Source of the DNA: Gnetum montanum | Lineage: Eukaryota; Streptophyta; Gnetopsida; Gnetales; Gnetaceae | Assembly (NCBI GenBank): GCA_015680685.1 | Contig: MNCI01000949.1 | Coordinates: 5,838-69,837 of the forward strand | Direction: 5' to 3' | DNA: 64,000 bases | Part shown: positions 24,130-35,985 of the stretch, piece by piece | How positions within the stretch are numbered: position 1 is the stretch's first letter | Layout: each line of letters starts with the position of its first letter | Position numbers and translations under genes: made by a program | Notes under the pieces: generated by a model | The model's input: only the letters and a program-made list of their open reading frames with translations | Databases searched by the model: none | What the model was told of the DNA's origin: nothing

Positions 24130-25040
24130 TCTTGCTTGTGACTAAAACAATCATGTAGCCCATTGAGGTGAGGTTTTCTCTATGTTATCAAGTCATAAGG
24201 GGCTGATTATTCAGATAGTGAGACCATGTCATCCATCCATCCATTCCATTAATAAGAGGTTCTTACTCTGGTCATAATGACATCCTTTTTTCACCATGAG
24301 ATTAAAAATAACTTCATAATCATTGTGTCTCAATATAAGAGTGTAGAATCAAGATGGAGTGTAAGGGGTGTGACATTAAGGGGATTTGTGAATTTTCTTT
24401 GGCCACTTTTGTATATACTATCATGTTGTTGAGGTTGTAACCATATCCTTGTAGATCTAATAGAAGAAAAAAAGGGGATTAGAAGCACCATAAAACAACA
24501 CTGAATAAAATTCTGTAGGTCCCACTAGAAAGACATGTACCCATGCTTGAAGGTTGGTGGCTTCACAAACCACCAAGAAAAAACACAATAAATGCCATAA
24601 TAAAGCTCTTCCATTGGACAAAACGCCAAGTGATGTTACTCCTTGCAACTATGATAGTCTTATGGTTGTCTATCGATGTGATGAAATAGTGCGATGTCAC
24701 TGCAATGTGGTTTGAACTTAGTTTGAATCTTGGAAAGAAAGGCTCATGATTATTTAATCACTAATAACACATAAGATTTCATTGTAACCCTGGTAAGAAA
24801 CCTCATGTCCCAATTTCTGCAATCCTTTCTATAGTTCATCTCATCTCATTGTTTGTGTGATCCGAACTTGTGGTTTTGTGTAACGTCAAGTGTTATCTCA
24901 AATTGGTGGTTTTAACATGTGTGTTTTGTTTCAAAGGGATGTGTTGCATGCAACCCCTTTAGTGCCTACGAACATTTATAGGTGTGGTTACACAAGGCAT
25001 TATGGGCTAGAGCCTCCTTTGGGGAGGATCCACTTGTGTA
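24130..25040 (+). other. Conserved noncoding block of the Ty3 family, E2 copy
   Basis: Collinear with E1 16620-17540: 'gatagtgagaccatgtcatc' near 24217, 'agaaagacatgtacccatgc' near 24528, 'cctcatgtcccaatttctgc' near 24803 and TTTGGGGAGGATCCACTT at 25018-25035. No sustained ORF. Confidence 0.65.
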
Positions 25041-25346
25041 ACTTTTGTGACTTGCACTTATTTAACACAACCACATTATTCTTCACCTTCCACATGCTCA
25101 ATTGTTACATTTTTTCATTTCCCTTCTCATATAATTTGATCCATCCACAACCTCGATTTCAACGCCCTTTTTCTTGCTTCTTCTAAAGCTTTTCACATTG
25201 ATGACTCCACCTTATCACACTTTTGGTGTGTCAAACTAATTTTCCACTTACCCAGAACTATGAACCCAACCTCAAACCTTCCAACCAATCATAGGGCTTC
25301 AATTTCCATGATCAGTTATCCCATTTGGTGCTTATTATTAAACCTT

Positions 25347-25389
25347 GATGTCACCTACCTGACATCAGGTCCCACAAAACCTATATATA
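25347..25389 (+). promoter_or_regulatory. Candidate internal promoter of E2: dyad plus TATA
   Basis: GATGTC (25347-25352) and GACATC (25361-25366) form a perfect-arm dyad with the same 8-bp spacer. TATATATA at 25382-25389 follows after 15 bp, then TGACCCC as in E1. The arms differ from E1 (GATGTC/GACATC against GATATC/GATATC) yet remain complementary. Confidence 0.55.
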
Positions 25390-25567
25390 TGACCCCTGTA
25401 GTGCCCAAACTTCATTCTCATCATTTGTAGGTTAGGGAGTTATTAAAATTTTCTCTCACAACTCAGAGCTCTATGCACCTACTTTTCACTTATGATATTT
25501 GGCTCTCTATTGCTTTGATTTTAGTGTCATTTAAACCTATCTAAACTTGAAGTGTTCAACTTAGTCT

Positions 25568-25612
25568 CGAGGGAGGGGGGTGGTGGGGAGCGCGCGGCGG
25601 CGGGGGGGTGCT
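25568..25612 (+). other. G-rich tract with G-quadruplex potential in the ORF2 leader
   Basis: Several runs of three or more G within 45 bp, plus GCGCGCGGCGGC. E1 (about 18087) and E6 (about 63942) have only a short GTGGGGGAGGG at this place. The excess is E2-specific or a low-quality base-call region. Confidence 0.6.
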
Positions 25613-25975
25613 TATGTGGAAAACTTGTTCCAATTTTTGATAATTTGCTATTGCCTAGAGGGTATTATAAGGGTAAGAGTGTTAAAAAATTTAGGCATTA
25701 TCATGAATAATCAATTGTATTAATGTTAGAAACCTTAATTTTTCCACCCAAGAGACCACAACCATCATAATAAGCCACACATAAGAAAAAAAGTTACCAA
25801 CCTTGTAAGGTCATACAAGGAGATAGACACTTTTTGGGGATTTTTCTTTCAAATTTTTCTAACTTTGCAATCATATGAACTAAGAACTTAATGAGCTAAG
25901 GTAATGAGTAAGGTATAAACTGATTAATGATAAAGAATACAACCTTAGTAACACTTGATCTTTGCTTGATTGCAA

Positions 25976-28716
25976 ATGGCCCCAAGAAGAGGTGCACAAG
26001 GAGAACCTTTACAAAGATCATCTAAGAGTCCATGAGGTGGTTGAGGCCAATAAGATGAATGTGTAGAACATGCAAAAGCAAGATACCCAATCCTTCAGAA
26101 TCCATCAAGAGGCTCTTGCTACTAGATAGTCAGTCCAAGGAGAGGCTGCAGAACCACTAGCTCCCGTGTGGGGACAACATCTCATGTCGTCCCCTAATTA
26201 CCTTACAGCCATTCAAGAAAAGTCCACGTTGACCTCAGTCATAGTGGAGATGAACTTCAAAAAATTTATGGAGTTTGCCCTAGAAGCAGTTCAAACACAA
26301 CTTCAGGCATCACCTTTGTAATCCATTCTTTCAAACATTGGTGAGTGGTACCTTGGTGAGACTCACCAATTCTGGCATAACAAAGATGAAGGCACTTCCA
26401 TAAACATTTGTGGAGTTAATGTTTATTTCTCAGTCAAGGCAATTATAGCAGCTTTGAATTTGCCAAATGAAGGAGCTAAGGTAGCCCATTTGTCCACTAG
26501 ATCTAACCTCGATACCAAAAAATTATGGCTAAAATGGGCATACGGCAAAGAAGATAAAAAAGTATAATGCACTAACTTTGGAAGAGAGGACATACTTCAA
26601 GATTAGTATATACCATCTATTTTCCACCAAAGGGCTCAACCGAATTTCAACATATGTAGCTAGGGGAAGTGTTATCTTAATGGGAAAATATGCAACCAAT
26701 CTTCTCCAATTTTACTTCATCAAAATTCAAAGGTGGTTCAAGGAGAAAAAGGTAGGGAAGCCAACACTCCTATTCCCTTGCCTAATTAAGAGGCTATGCA
26801 AGAATGCTAGAATCATAAGGTATATAAATGATGTCTCCAGAAAGGCTCAAAGCACTTCCTTCGCAAAGTTGCTTAAACCTATTGCACCAAGAAAAGATCT
26901 TGGTGAAGAATAAGAACTGGAGAAGGAAGTAGAGCCTGAAGTAGAAGTACAACATGAACCTGAATATTGCTAGGAAACACAAGCTCCACCACCATCATTG
27001 CCACAAAATTACAGGCCCTCAACGAGCCATCTACAAAAAATTGTTGAAGTTGTCAACTGGGGAAGTAGAGATGAGTCTAATCTCTTCATGGTAATTAATG
27101 ATGCCATGCGGTCCACCATTTCAATTGATCCAACAAGGGGATAGATCTCATTATAGTCAGGAGGAGGATCCTAGTGGTCCAGGTAGATCTCCAGGAATGT
27201 TGCATTCTTCCAGGTGATGCTTGAAATTAGAGAAGGTGTCATAGTTGTGGTAATGCAACATGAGGATGTGCCAGGTGTAGCAGAAGTAATCATAGATCAT
27301 ATTAAAAAATCATTCAATGTGCTTGTTGTGCCCCTGGTGGATCTGAGTAGGAAAAGAGATGCACAAATGTTGGTTGGAACTTTAATGACTCCTGTAGTGC
27401 ATGAGGATGTATTGGATTGATTGCTATAGATAGGACAAGTGATGAGTACTTTGTTTGACATCCCTAGTGATGTCACTACATCATAGTCAAATCTCATTGC
27501 CACCAAAGGAAATCTGGTCATGGTTGAAGTCATGGTAGAGCATGCAGAAGTAGAAGTGCAAAAACTACAATAAGATTTGGCTGTCCTAAGGGCCAAATGA
27601 TAGGATCTTGCTCATTTTGTTGCACCTGACCAGCTAGAACAATTTAGGATGGAGTGACTAGCCAAACTAACTAAGGAGAATAAAGCTATAGAATAAGAAA
27701 AAGAGAAAGTGGTCTAGAATGCCTCTGTTGCTAATGCATAGTTCCACACTTACAAAAAGGCATTGATTATCACATAGAAAGAAAACAAGTAGCTTGTTGC
27801 TAAAAATTCAAGGTTGACCATAATTGAAAAATAGAAGAACATTCTTGAGGAGAGCATCCACTAGTTAAGAGAACAACTGCTGAGGGTCAACCATGACATT
27901 AATAAATTGGCTAAAGAAAATAGAATCCTCTAAATGGAGGAGGTCTATGCTATTTGATAGAAATCAGTAGTAGAAATTAGCGCATTACAGAATGAGGCCA
28001 AGAAGCACAAAAATTTGAAGGAACACTTCCACGACCAAGTAGGCATGTATAAACAAATAAATGAAAAAGAGATCTAGATGGCTAAAGCCTGCATTACATC
28101 CATATTAACACAAAATCCTGAGTGGTAGCCAATTCTTCATAGTTATGCTTTGTTCCACTAGGTAGAAGTAACGAATAAACACCTACAGATCAAAGATTTG
28201 AAGGAATACATGGTGTTGGCTAACCTTAGATATGCAAACCTTGCCATGTTAACAATAGGTAGGCCTTGTAGTGAGCTAGAGAAGTAGGTAGAAACCACTT
28301 ATACATTATATGAAAAAGAGTTTGCGGATAGAAAAGATCCTTTGTAAAAGCTCCATGTAGCAAACTTAAAATTGAAGGTGGTTAAACCTAGCTACCATGG
28401 ACAAAAGGATGTTACCTTAGACCTAGTTAGAAGATTAATAGATTATTAAGAACTTAGAGAAAAAGCTAGGACCTTTGAGGAGGAATGAAATTAGTTTGTG
28501 GCTTGGTATGTAAAGGCCAATAAGATGTTCCTGCAACTACCATGCCCTTTGGATATATTGACGTTAGCACACATTGGCTTAGTAGCTTGGATGGTACACG
28601 ACCCAAGGATAGAAGAGGAAAAGCTACAAGCATTGCTTAATCGTTACAAGTTTTCCAAGCTTGGTGATAAAGGGAAGCAATTAATGGAGGAGCCACTACC
28701 TCTAGAAACTAGATGA
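25976..28716 (+). pseudogene. ORF2 of E2: about 900-codon protein with coiled-coil-like tail
   Basis: The start is Met-Ala-Pro-Arg-Arg-Gly at 25976, after CTTGATTGCAA. Motifs: Phe-Trp-His-Asn-Lys-Asp-Glu and INICGVNVYFSVKAIIAALN at about 26370-26460. A basic, Tyr-rich stretch follows at 26578-26913 (IYHLFSTKGLNRISTYVARG), then about 1.5 kb of Glu/Lys/Ala/Leu-rich sequence typical of long helices (27600-28500), ending KGKQLMEEPLPLETR. Frame changes and many stops make it nonfunctional. No membrane segment or retroviral envelope feature is obvious, so 'env-like' would describe only its position. Confidence 0.65.
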
Positions 28717-28909
28717 GCTTCCCCAATTTTTCTCTTGTAATTTTGTGTCCCAAATTTTGAGAAACACCACTGCAGCATGTAAGAGTCAATTTTTTTGTTT
28801 GTTTGTTGTTTGAGTTAGTTAATAATTCCATACCTTCCCAACATTTTGGAAATACTTGTTCCTCATTTTATTTAGCTCAAGGATGAGTTTTCATTCAATT
28901 GTAGGGGTA

Positions 28910-29801
28910 TGATGAATCATGAATCTGTTTGCTTCAACATTGGATACCTGACGTTGGAGCCCCAACATTGGATACCCAATGTTAAGCCAAGATGCGATGT
29001 TGGCTATCCGATGTCGTCTCCTCTATGCATGCCTTTAAATATAGCACTTGGGTGCACGGTTTGAGTAGTAGTAGTAATGGAGAAATAGGGGAAATAGCTT
29101 TTTGTTCAGTTTTCAGTTAGCTTCCTCATAGATTGTTATTTCCTAGTGCATGCCCATAGTGTGATGTTTGTAATCGTACGACACCTTTGTTTGAGTGTGA
29201 TTTACTTGGACATGTTACATGACTAGAAATAAAGATTAAGATTACTCCCGTCATTGCAACATCCACTTAGATTATTATTGTCTTTAATTGTTAATTATTT
29301 GCTATTTTCTTTAGTTAACATTTCTATTTATTGTTATTTATTATTCTCATCATTAAGCGGAATGCGTACGCCTTAATCATGAGTGTTTAAGTGTAAGTAC
29401 TTGGTAATCTAGCAGTGTATCATTTGGCACATCTAGTGACATACACTTGGCAATCCCAGAGGTAGTCTCACGAAGTCCAAGGCATGTATAAACAATTAAG
29501 AGTAGATGCTCATCACACATAGGCTACTTTAGATCTTATTTTCCGTTGTTCATTAGCTTAATTAATTTATCTCTTTACTATCATTAGGAGTAGCATAGAA
29601 TTAGACAACATCATACGCCTGACTTCGGATTAAACCATACGTTACAAAGCTACTACTAGTCCAAGTGGGGAGACAACAAACTATGATTAGAGCATAATGA
29701 TCTAGATACCACAACTAGTCCCATCCATGGAATTTGATTGAATCATGCGTGAATGCTTGTGATACGTATGGTTGGGCATAGGGGTACTTCATCGCTCATC
29801 A
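28910..29801 (+). repeat. 3' LTR of E2
   Basis: TGATGAATCATGAATCTG to GCTCATCA, 892 bp. Dyad cores at 28936/28950, 28964/28978 (AACATT and AATGTT) and 28996/29010 (GATGTT and GATGTC), each 14 bp apart. It is followed by the TSD ATTAT. Confidence 0.92.
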
Positions 29802-29806
29802 ATTAT

Positions 29807-31405
29807 TCAAAATATAAAAAGAGACAAGAACATAATCAAGTATTTTCTTATCATATTATTACTTAATTGAACAATAATATGTGATTTTTTTAAAACTATT
29901 AGTAGATCACTGGAATAGATTCTAATGAAAATATTACATATATAAAAAATAGAAATTCATTCATAATAAAAGACTTTAAATCATTTTCAAGCATAGTTAT
30001 ATGATTTATTTCAAAAGAAAAATGTCATTTAATTGTAAATTTTCTTTTCATTCAAATCATTCCATGGATTCAAAGTATCACTATCTAATATTATTTTTAA
30101 TGTATTTATATCATTAACATGTGTGAGTACCAATATAACATGTGTGAGGACCAATTTGATAGGCAAATGATAGGCAATTGTATTAAATCAAATAACACAT
30201 GAATAATAAGAGATTCAATCCTCTTCTCAAGTATAACATTAGTACTATATCTATCATTTATTGAATTCTAAAGTAAAAATCATTCAATAATGTAGTAAGC
30301 TATTAGTCATATCATGCATTACAATTGCAACATTATCATCCACTTCATACAAGATAATAACATCCATCGATTTTATTACATCATTCATTTTATTTATTAT
30401 CTACATTACATTCAAAGTGATGTTATTTATTTCATTTAACCCATAATTTATGACTTGTAAAACTTCTTAGTAATTAAAACTCTCTCTCAAAGGGGGTAAA
30501 ACTATAGACATAAATTTTTATGACCTTTGGATAACTTGTTGAACTTTCTTACCTAATTAAAACTTAGTATAACAAGGATAAAGTCCATTTCAAGATCAAA
30601 AAAGAAAAGGAAAAAAAAAAAAAAACTAAACAACTACATTAATTGAATCAAGCTTTAAAGGTTTTCAATCTTGAATGCATCCCTTAGTAAATAACAAGGC
30701 TAGTATATAAATATTCAATTACATATTTTTATTATCTTACATTAAGTTATTTTTTTTGTTATTCATACATTCATAGAAATTTTTAATTTAATTCAAAAAC
30801 TAGCTAACAAGTACTTAAAACTAAAACTGAAATTCAAATTTTGCTACATTTGGAGACCCTCTGAATTTATTGGATAGTAGAAATATACATATAGTAGAAA
30901 TATACATGCTATGAGTTTTGAAATATTATTAATAAAATTACCAAAGTGTTCTTGATAACATTTAGAACAAATCACCTAAATTTGCAATTGTAATATCCCA
31001 TCTATGGCTAATGTGCTCTAATGCCAGACATTGCAAGAAAATGCGGTATTCATCTTTAATGTTATTTTTAATTTGAATCTTTTAACAATTAGCTTAGTTA
31101 TATATTTATAATGTATATATATATAATTTGGCTAAGAAAATCTTTGTTGTTTAGGTAAAGAAAGATGTAGTCCTTACCAAATCTTTTAGAAAATTATTTA
31201 ACAAAGATATAAAAAATGTAGCATATATACCTAACTGTATAGTTTGTTTGTTTTGTTTTTTTGGTGAAAAATGTAGGTAAGATACATGTAATAAAATTTC
31301 CAAGAATGAGGGTATATAAAGCTCAAGCACACACTTACAATGCAAAAGAAAACAAAATTAAATTTGATATTTGAAATGATGTGAAAGTATGGTAACATTG
31401 GTTTT
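29807..31405. other. AT-rich spacer between E2 and E3
   Basis: No gene recognised. It contains a SINE tail at about 30824-30895 and low-complexity A/T tracts (for example 30599-30626). Confidence 0.45.
30824..30895 (-). repeat. SINE 3'-tail fragment
   Basis: AAAACTGAAATTCAAATTTTG, a GGAGACCCTCTGAATTTATT segment and TGGATAG match the tail end of the SINEs in RPS17 introns 2 and 4. The promoter boxes are absent. Confidence 0.45.
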
Positions 31406-31410
31406 GTTAT

Positions 31411-32011
31411 TGATGAGCAACGAGGTACCCCTACGCCCAACCATATGAATCATAGGTGTTCACGTGCGATCCGGTCGAATTCCATAGCCTATAATTACTA
31501 AGTACGCTAGAGCTAAACAATGCGTGCATGTTGTCCATTCGTTGTCTTCCCAGTCCCACTTGTGGAATGCAATTGTATGGCTAAGTGTGATTGAGGTGTA
31601 AGATTTTTAGTATTTTGTGTTTTATCAATTTACTCGCCTAGAACAAGAATGAAAGTAAGAGTAATTAAATGCTAAGTAAACTATGGTCTAATCTAGCATA
31701 ACATAAGTAACTGTTCTCACTTCCCAGATACATCCTGAACTTTGTATAAACACTATTGGGTTGTCAAATGTTAACCGTTTCTAAGCTACCAAGTGTCACA
31801 CGTATGTTTGAAGGGGTTGTGCTTGTGTATTTTAATGAGTTGCTTGATTAATCAAAATTAATTGCTACATGAATAAAATTAATGAAAATTGCATGAAATC
31901 ACAATATATAAATGCATAAGAAAGAAAGTCTCAAGTGTTGCAAGGATGAATCAAAGAGTTNATATCGTAGCCACTCTGATATCAAAGTGTATGAAAAAAC
32001 ATGATTTATCA
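31411..32011 (-). repeat. 3' LTR of E3 (contains a collapsed gap at 31961)
   Basis: Starts TGATGAGCAACGAGGTACC, ends ATGATTTATCA. Compared with the other LTR (870 bp) about 270 bp are missing at the single N (31961), including the TATA box and most dyads. The adjacent tract, read on minus, is TCAGTCATGGGGGTA, the polypurine tract. Confidence 0.88.
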
Positions 32012-33890
32012 TACCCCCATGACTGAATGAAAACTCATCCTCGAGTATAGAAGAGGAACAAGTCCTTTACAAAATATATTAGGAGGTGTGGACTATTCGA
32101 CTGACATGCATAGTGACACAAAGAAAACAGAAAAATCCAAAAGTGCCCGAGCATACAACATTACAATTATGTACAAAATTTGGTGTTCATGACAATAGGA
32201 AAGAACACCCTTGGATCTAATGGACATCCAACCCCTCATGGCAATAGAAGAATGAGGGAGAGGTAGAAGAGACCCAATGATCATAAACAATCTTTCACGA
32301 GTGATATTGTTGCATCCTCTTTGATGAAGATAGTCCTGCTTACAGTCCATGCTCCCCACTGCAATCACAACAAAATCAAAGATTAGTATATAAAGTGTAA
32401 CAGATAATGGCTGAATACCTTGTCTTGTCGATGATTTTATCTAGCCAAGTTGTGATTATGATTGATTGGTTGCCTGATAGTATTAGTGGGAAGACTGATG
32501 AATGGGTTAAGTAAGAGAAGCAGTTCATAAAATTCAGAAAAAGCTTAACACAAGGAATACTGTAAAGAGGGTATAGAAATTTACAATAATAGAAAGAAGA
32601 AATTCACTAAAAAATAGTTGTGAAGATGCATACAATTGGATGACATGGATGGGATAAATTAAAAGAATTTGATTGTAACAATGTTTAAGGATAAAGAACT
32701 TAACTTAACCAAATCAAAAGATATGCAAGTGGGTCCTCCCCAAAATAGCATAGGCCTTTTATGGCCTTGAATAACTTCAAACCCAAGCGTCCGTGGGCTC
32801 CATGGGTGATTAATGATTATGGAAAGTTAAGTACAAAAACCCAAAAGTAACTAACTGAGAAACCTGACACATCAAACCAGAACATTAAATCAAAACATGA
32901 AATCGACAGTGAGGTGAGGCATGAAAAGCATAGATGGATGACAGAGAGAATGGAATGGAGTCCCTAATTATGGTCACATGAAGTCCCTTGTGGAATTTGT
33001 GGTTAAATAAGTTGGTAGGATCCATCCTTAGTCCAGACCAAAACCAACCACTTTCAGTGACTTCGCATCGACATTCTAAGACTAGTCCATCCCATGAGAC
33101 ACAAGAATGCTTCCACAAAACAACCACAATTCCAAATTGGAGAGAAAGTAGGAAGTGCAAAAGGGCCTTGGTTAGAGGAGACAAGACAAGTCCCATAACT
33201 AGTGCTTGTAGCCCTTTTATTTGGTCTAAGGGGTGTGCTTTGAATTCCTATGTTTTTTTTGAATGGAAACCACACCATGCAAAGATCCATGTGTCTTTCA
33301 CATTTATTTTATCCAAGGAATGTGCTTTGAATCCTCATCTTCTCTTACTCTCTCTCTTTTTTGATGAGGGCCACACCATGCAAGGACTTATTTTACTTTC
33401 TATTGTGGAATGATGTGGAATGGTGAGAAGCTCACGAGAACACTCCTACACACAGGAAAATAGAAAAGCACAAAGAATACTGCATCCCTTTAAAGCCACA
33501 CCCTATCCAAACCTTTGATTCCTTCCCAATTTCAGAAACTACACAAGTCACCAATTTATTAGAGTTGCATTAATGAAGAAGGGACTACATGTTTCCAAAA
33601 CAAGGAAAACAATATAGTATGTGGATGGGTGGATGATGTGGACTCACTGCCTATTACATGAAAAGAAACCATATCCTAGTCATCAGTAACAACAATCAAA
33701 ATCAGAAACTATACATCAACAATCAAATTACAAATGAAACATACCACCATCGAGTAGCACATTACCATTGTACTTAATACCTTATTAACAAAAAGAGTAG
33801 AGAAACATAGCAAACACTATTAAACATAAAAGAAAGTAAAAGAGTAGGTAATAAATATTGAATATATCAACGATGGTGTAAAAAAAAAAA
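32012..33890 (-). other. Noncoding 3' internal region of E3
   Basis: Between the end of integrase and the LTR there is no ORF2 equivalent. It contains the shared noncoding block with the motif TTTGGGGAGGACCCACTT (reverse, 32727-32744). An approximately 85-bp unit is present twice (33226-33290 and 33310-33390) with 'ccacaccatgcaa', while E0 has one copy near 3885-3995. Confidence 0.6.
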
Positions 33891-33989
33891 CTTAGAAAAT
33901 ATCAATAACCTGAAAAATACAAATATGTAAACAAAGAATATGAAAATAAAAAGTTGTAAAACCAAAAATGTGTAAAATAAAAATGTCAA

Positions 33990-35467
33990 AAGATTGAGGG
34001 GCCACGAAAAGTGTTAAAATGGATGGCCATCTTCTGCATGATTGAGTTGGAAGGGGGAGATCCGAAAGATTGAGCATGGTTGTTCATCTATTGAGTTGGT
34101 TGGCTTGGGCTCATGGAAAGGTTTTACTTGTTGGATGTTGACTAATTGTTTCTTGTCTGAGCTGTCAAGTTGTAGATGATCATGGCCCCAGATGGACAAG
34201 TCTCATCAATAATGTAAGGTCCTTTCCACAATGTTTGAAATTTGGTTCGTTGGGGTACATGTGCAGGATTCCAATAGAGAACCTTGTTTCTTGGTTGAAA
34301 CTTGACTTTTCTTATTTTTAGGTTATGACATTTCTTGTTGAATGCCTTATGTGTTTCGTTGCATGACAAGGTCATTAATTGATTTTCATCTAGCAAGTTG
34401 AGGTTCATTAATCGTTCTTTTTATGCTAGACTTAGATTTAGGTCAAGGTCATAGGTTGTAGAGAGTGTACGAAGCTTGGATTGGATGGGTAGTGTTGGTA
34501 GTTTTCCGTACATGAGCTCATAGGGAGAATAACCTATGGGAAGCTTCCATGTGGAATGAAAGGCCCAAAGGGAATCATTTAATTTGATGCTCCAGTCCCT
34601 TCAATATTTGCTAATGGTGCACGTTAGAATTTTTGTAATCTCTCGATTAGTGGCCTCAGCTTGACCATTGGCTTGGGGGTGATATGGTGTTGTGAGTTTG
34701 TGCTCAACCCCCAAGCATTACATAAGTTTTCAGAAAGTGGCACCTGTAAAATGAGTTTCATTATCAGAAATTAATGCATGAGGCACACCCAACCTATTTA
34801 TGATATTTTATNCGCACCTTTATGGAAAGGCATATATAATAGTTGTAGTTGACTATTGCACCAATTGGGAAGAAGCGGTAGCCATCATTGACTGTACATC
34901 CACCACTACTACTCAGTTGTACAATAAAATATCATAAATAGGTNCTACAGTCAATGATGGCTACCGCTTCTTCCCAATTGGTGCAATAGTCAACTACAAC
35001 TATTATATATGCCTTTCCATAAAGGTGCGATGATCCATAAAGTCAATGCCCCAAATATCAAATGGCTCAAGAGGTTGAATTTATTGTTGTGGCTCCTCCA
35101 TTTGAGCTATCATTCCACCATCCCTTTGGCAACAATCACAAGCATGGACAAATTAGTGTGCATCCCTAAATATTTTTGGCCAATAATATCCTGCCATGAG
35201 GATTTTAATGGCTATGCATCTCCTAGCATAATGGCCCCCACAAGGGCCTTCGTGAGCATCCTGGAGAACACACAGTTGATCCTTATTAGGGACACACCAA
35301 TGTACCAGGACATCGAGATAGAATTTATAAAGGTTTCCATTAATTTCCATGAAATGCTTGACTCGGTGAAGAAACTGTTGTTTCTTTCTAGTGTCCAACC
35401 CTTGCAGTAGTTCTTTCTTGAGTAGATAAGTGAGGATGGTGTCATACCATTTTGGTTCATTGGGCAT
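33990..35467 (-). pseudogene. Integrase of E3
   Basis: N-terminal zinc-binding region at 35153-35467 (CGGHYARRCIAIKILMAGYY). Catalytic-core remnants at about 34560-35030 include Ile-Ser-Asp-Asn-Glu-Thr-His-Phe and [20 protein letters not shown]. The C-terminal end is at 34142-34408 with Leu-Trp-Lys-Gly-Pro-Tyr (the GPY/F module). Integrase joins the cDNA to host DNA. Multiple stops are present, and the segment 34813-34943 is placed in reverse orientation between two single Ns. Confidence 0.85.
34812..34944. other. Mis-oriented contig between two single Ns
   Basis: The reverse complement of 34813-34893 repeats 34947-35029, and the reverse complement of about 34920-34943 repeats the sequence just left of 34812. 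Flipping the segment would overlap both neighbours and make integrase continuous. It is therefore a scaffolding error, not a biological inverted repeat. Confidence 0.85.
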
Positions 35468-35985
35468 TTATGCATTAATTACCCTTGCAACGAGAAATTT
35501 GTCAGGGAATTGATCAAATAGGGGGCTCTCTTTCTCCTTGTCATCCCATCTTAATCGCGATAAGTGATCCATGACCACATTCTTCATACCTTTTTGATTT
35601 ACCATCATGAGATCAAACTCTTGAAAAATCATGAGCCACCATATGACATGGGGGCTCACTATTGGTTGATTCATCAGAAACTAGATGGCACTATGATTTG
35701 TGTGCACAAACACTTTATAGCCAAGAACATAGTGCTTGAACTTTTCTAATGCGAACACCATTGCCATCAATTCCTTTTCTGTGGTGGTGTAGTTCAGGTA
35801 TGCACCTGCAACATTGTGGCTAATAGGGACATTTTTGATCATCCATCTATGTAAGCACTGCCCCCAAAGCATAATTTGATGCATCGATCATCACATGAAA
35901 TGGTCTGGACCAGTCGGGTTCTTAAAGAATTGGGGTTTCAACAAGCTTCTGTTTTAGTTGCTAAAATGCTATTTCACATGTAGGG
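35468..35985 (-). pseudogene. RNase H of E3
   Basis: Translation at 35681-35884 gives NYTTTEKELMAMVFALEKFK and Val-His-Thr-Asn-His-Ser, matching the Ty3 RNase H blocks 'T-x-x-E-K-E-L-L-A' and 'T-D-H-x-x-L', with the Asp changed to Asn. 35468-35674 continues with Phe-Asp-Leu and VVMDHLSRL. It degrades the RNA template during reverse transcription. Broken by stops. Confidence 0.82.

Larger units (their letters stand above)
20639..29801 (+). mobile_element. E2: structurally complete pol-less Ty3/Athila-like element with long ORF2
   Basis: LTRs at 20639-21531 and 28910-29801. The target duplication ATTAT lies at 20634-20638 and 29802-29806. The primer site TGGTGCTGTTGTTGGGGA is at 21533. Contents in order: gag (21656-24010), conserved noncoding block (24130-25040), dyad plus TATA (25347-25389), ORF2 (25976-28716), and a G-rich tract before the LTR. 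No pol motif was found in about 7.4 kb of internal sequence. It is the clearest template for ORF2 in this family. Confidence 0.92.

Noticed and set aside
33054-33413. ORFs up to 141 codons in E3 3' region
   Set aside because: They lie in the conserved noncoding block, on both strands, with no counterpart frame in E0, E1 or E2.
34800-35030. Long inverted repeat resembling a MITE or hairpin gene
   Set aside because: Explained by a reversed contig between two single Ns.
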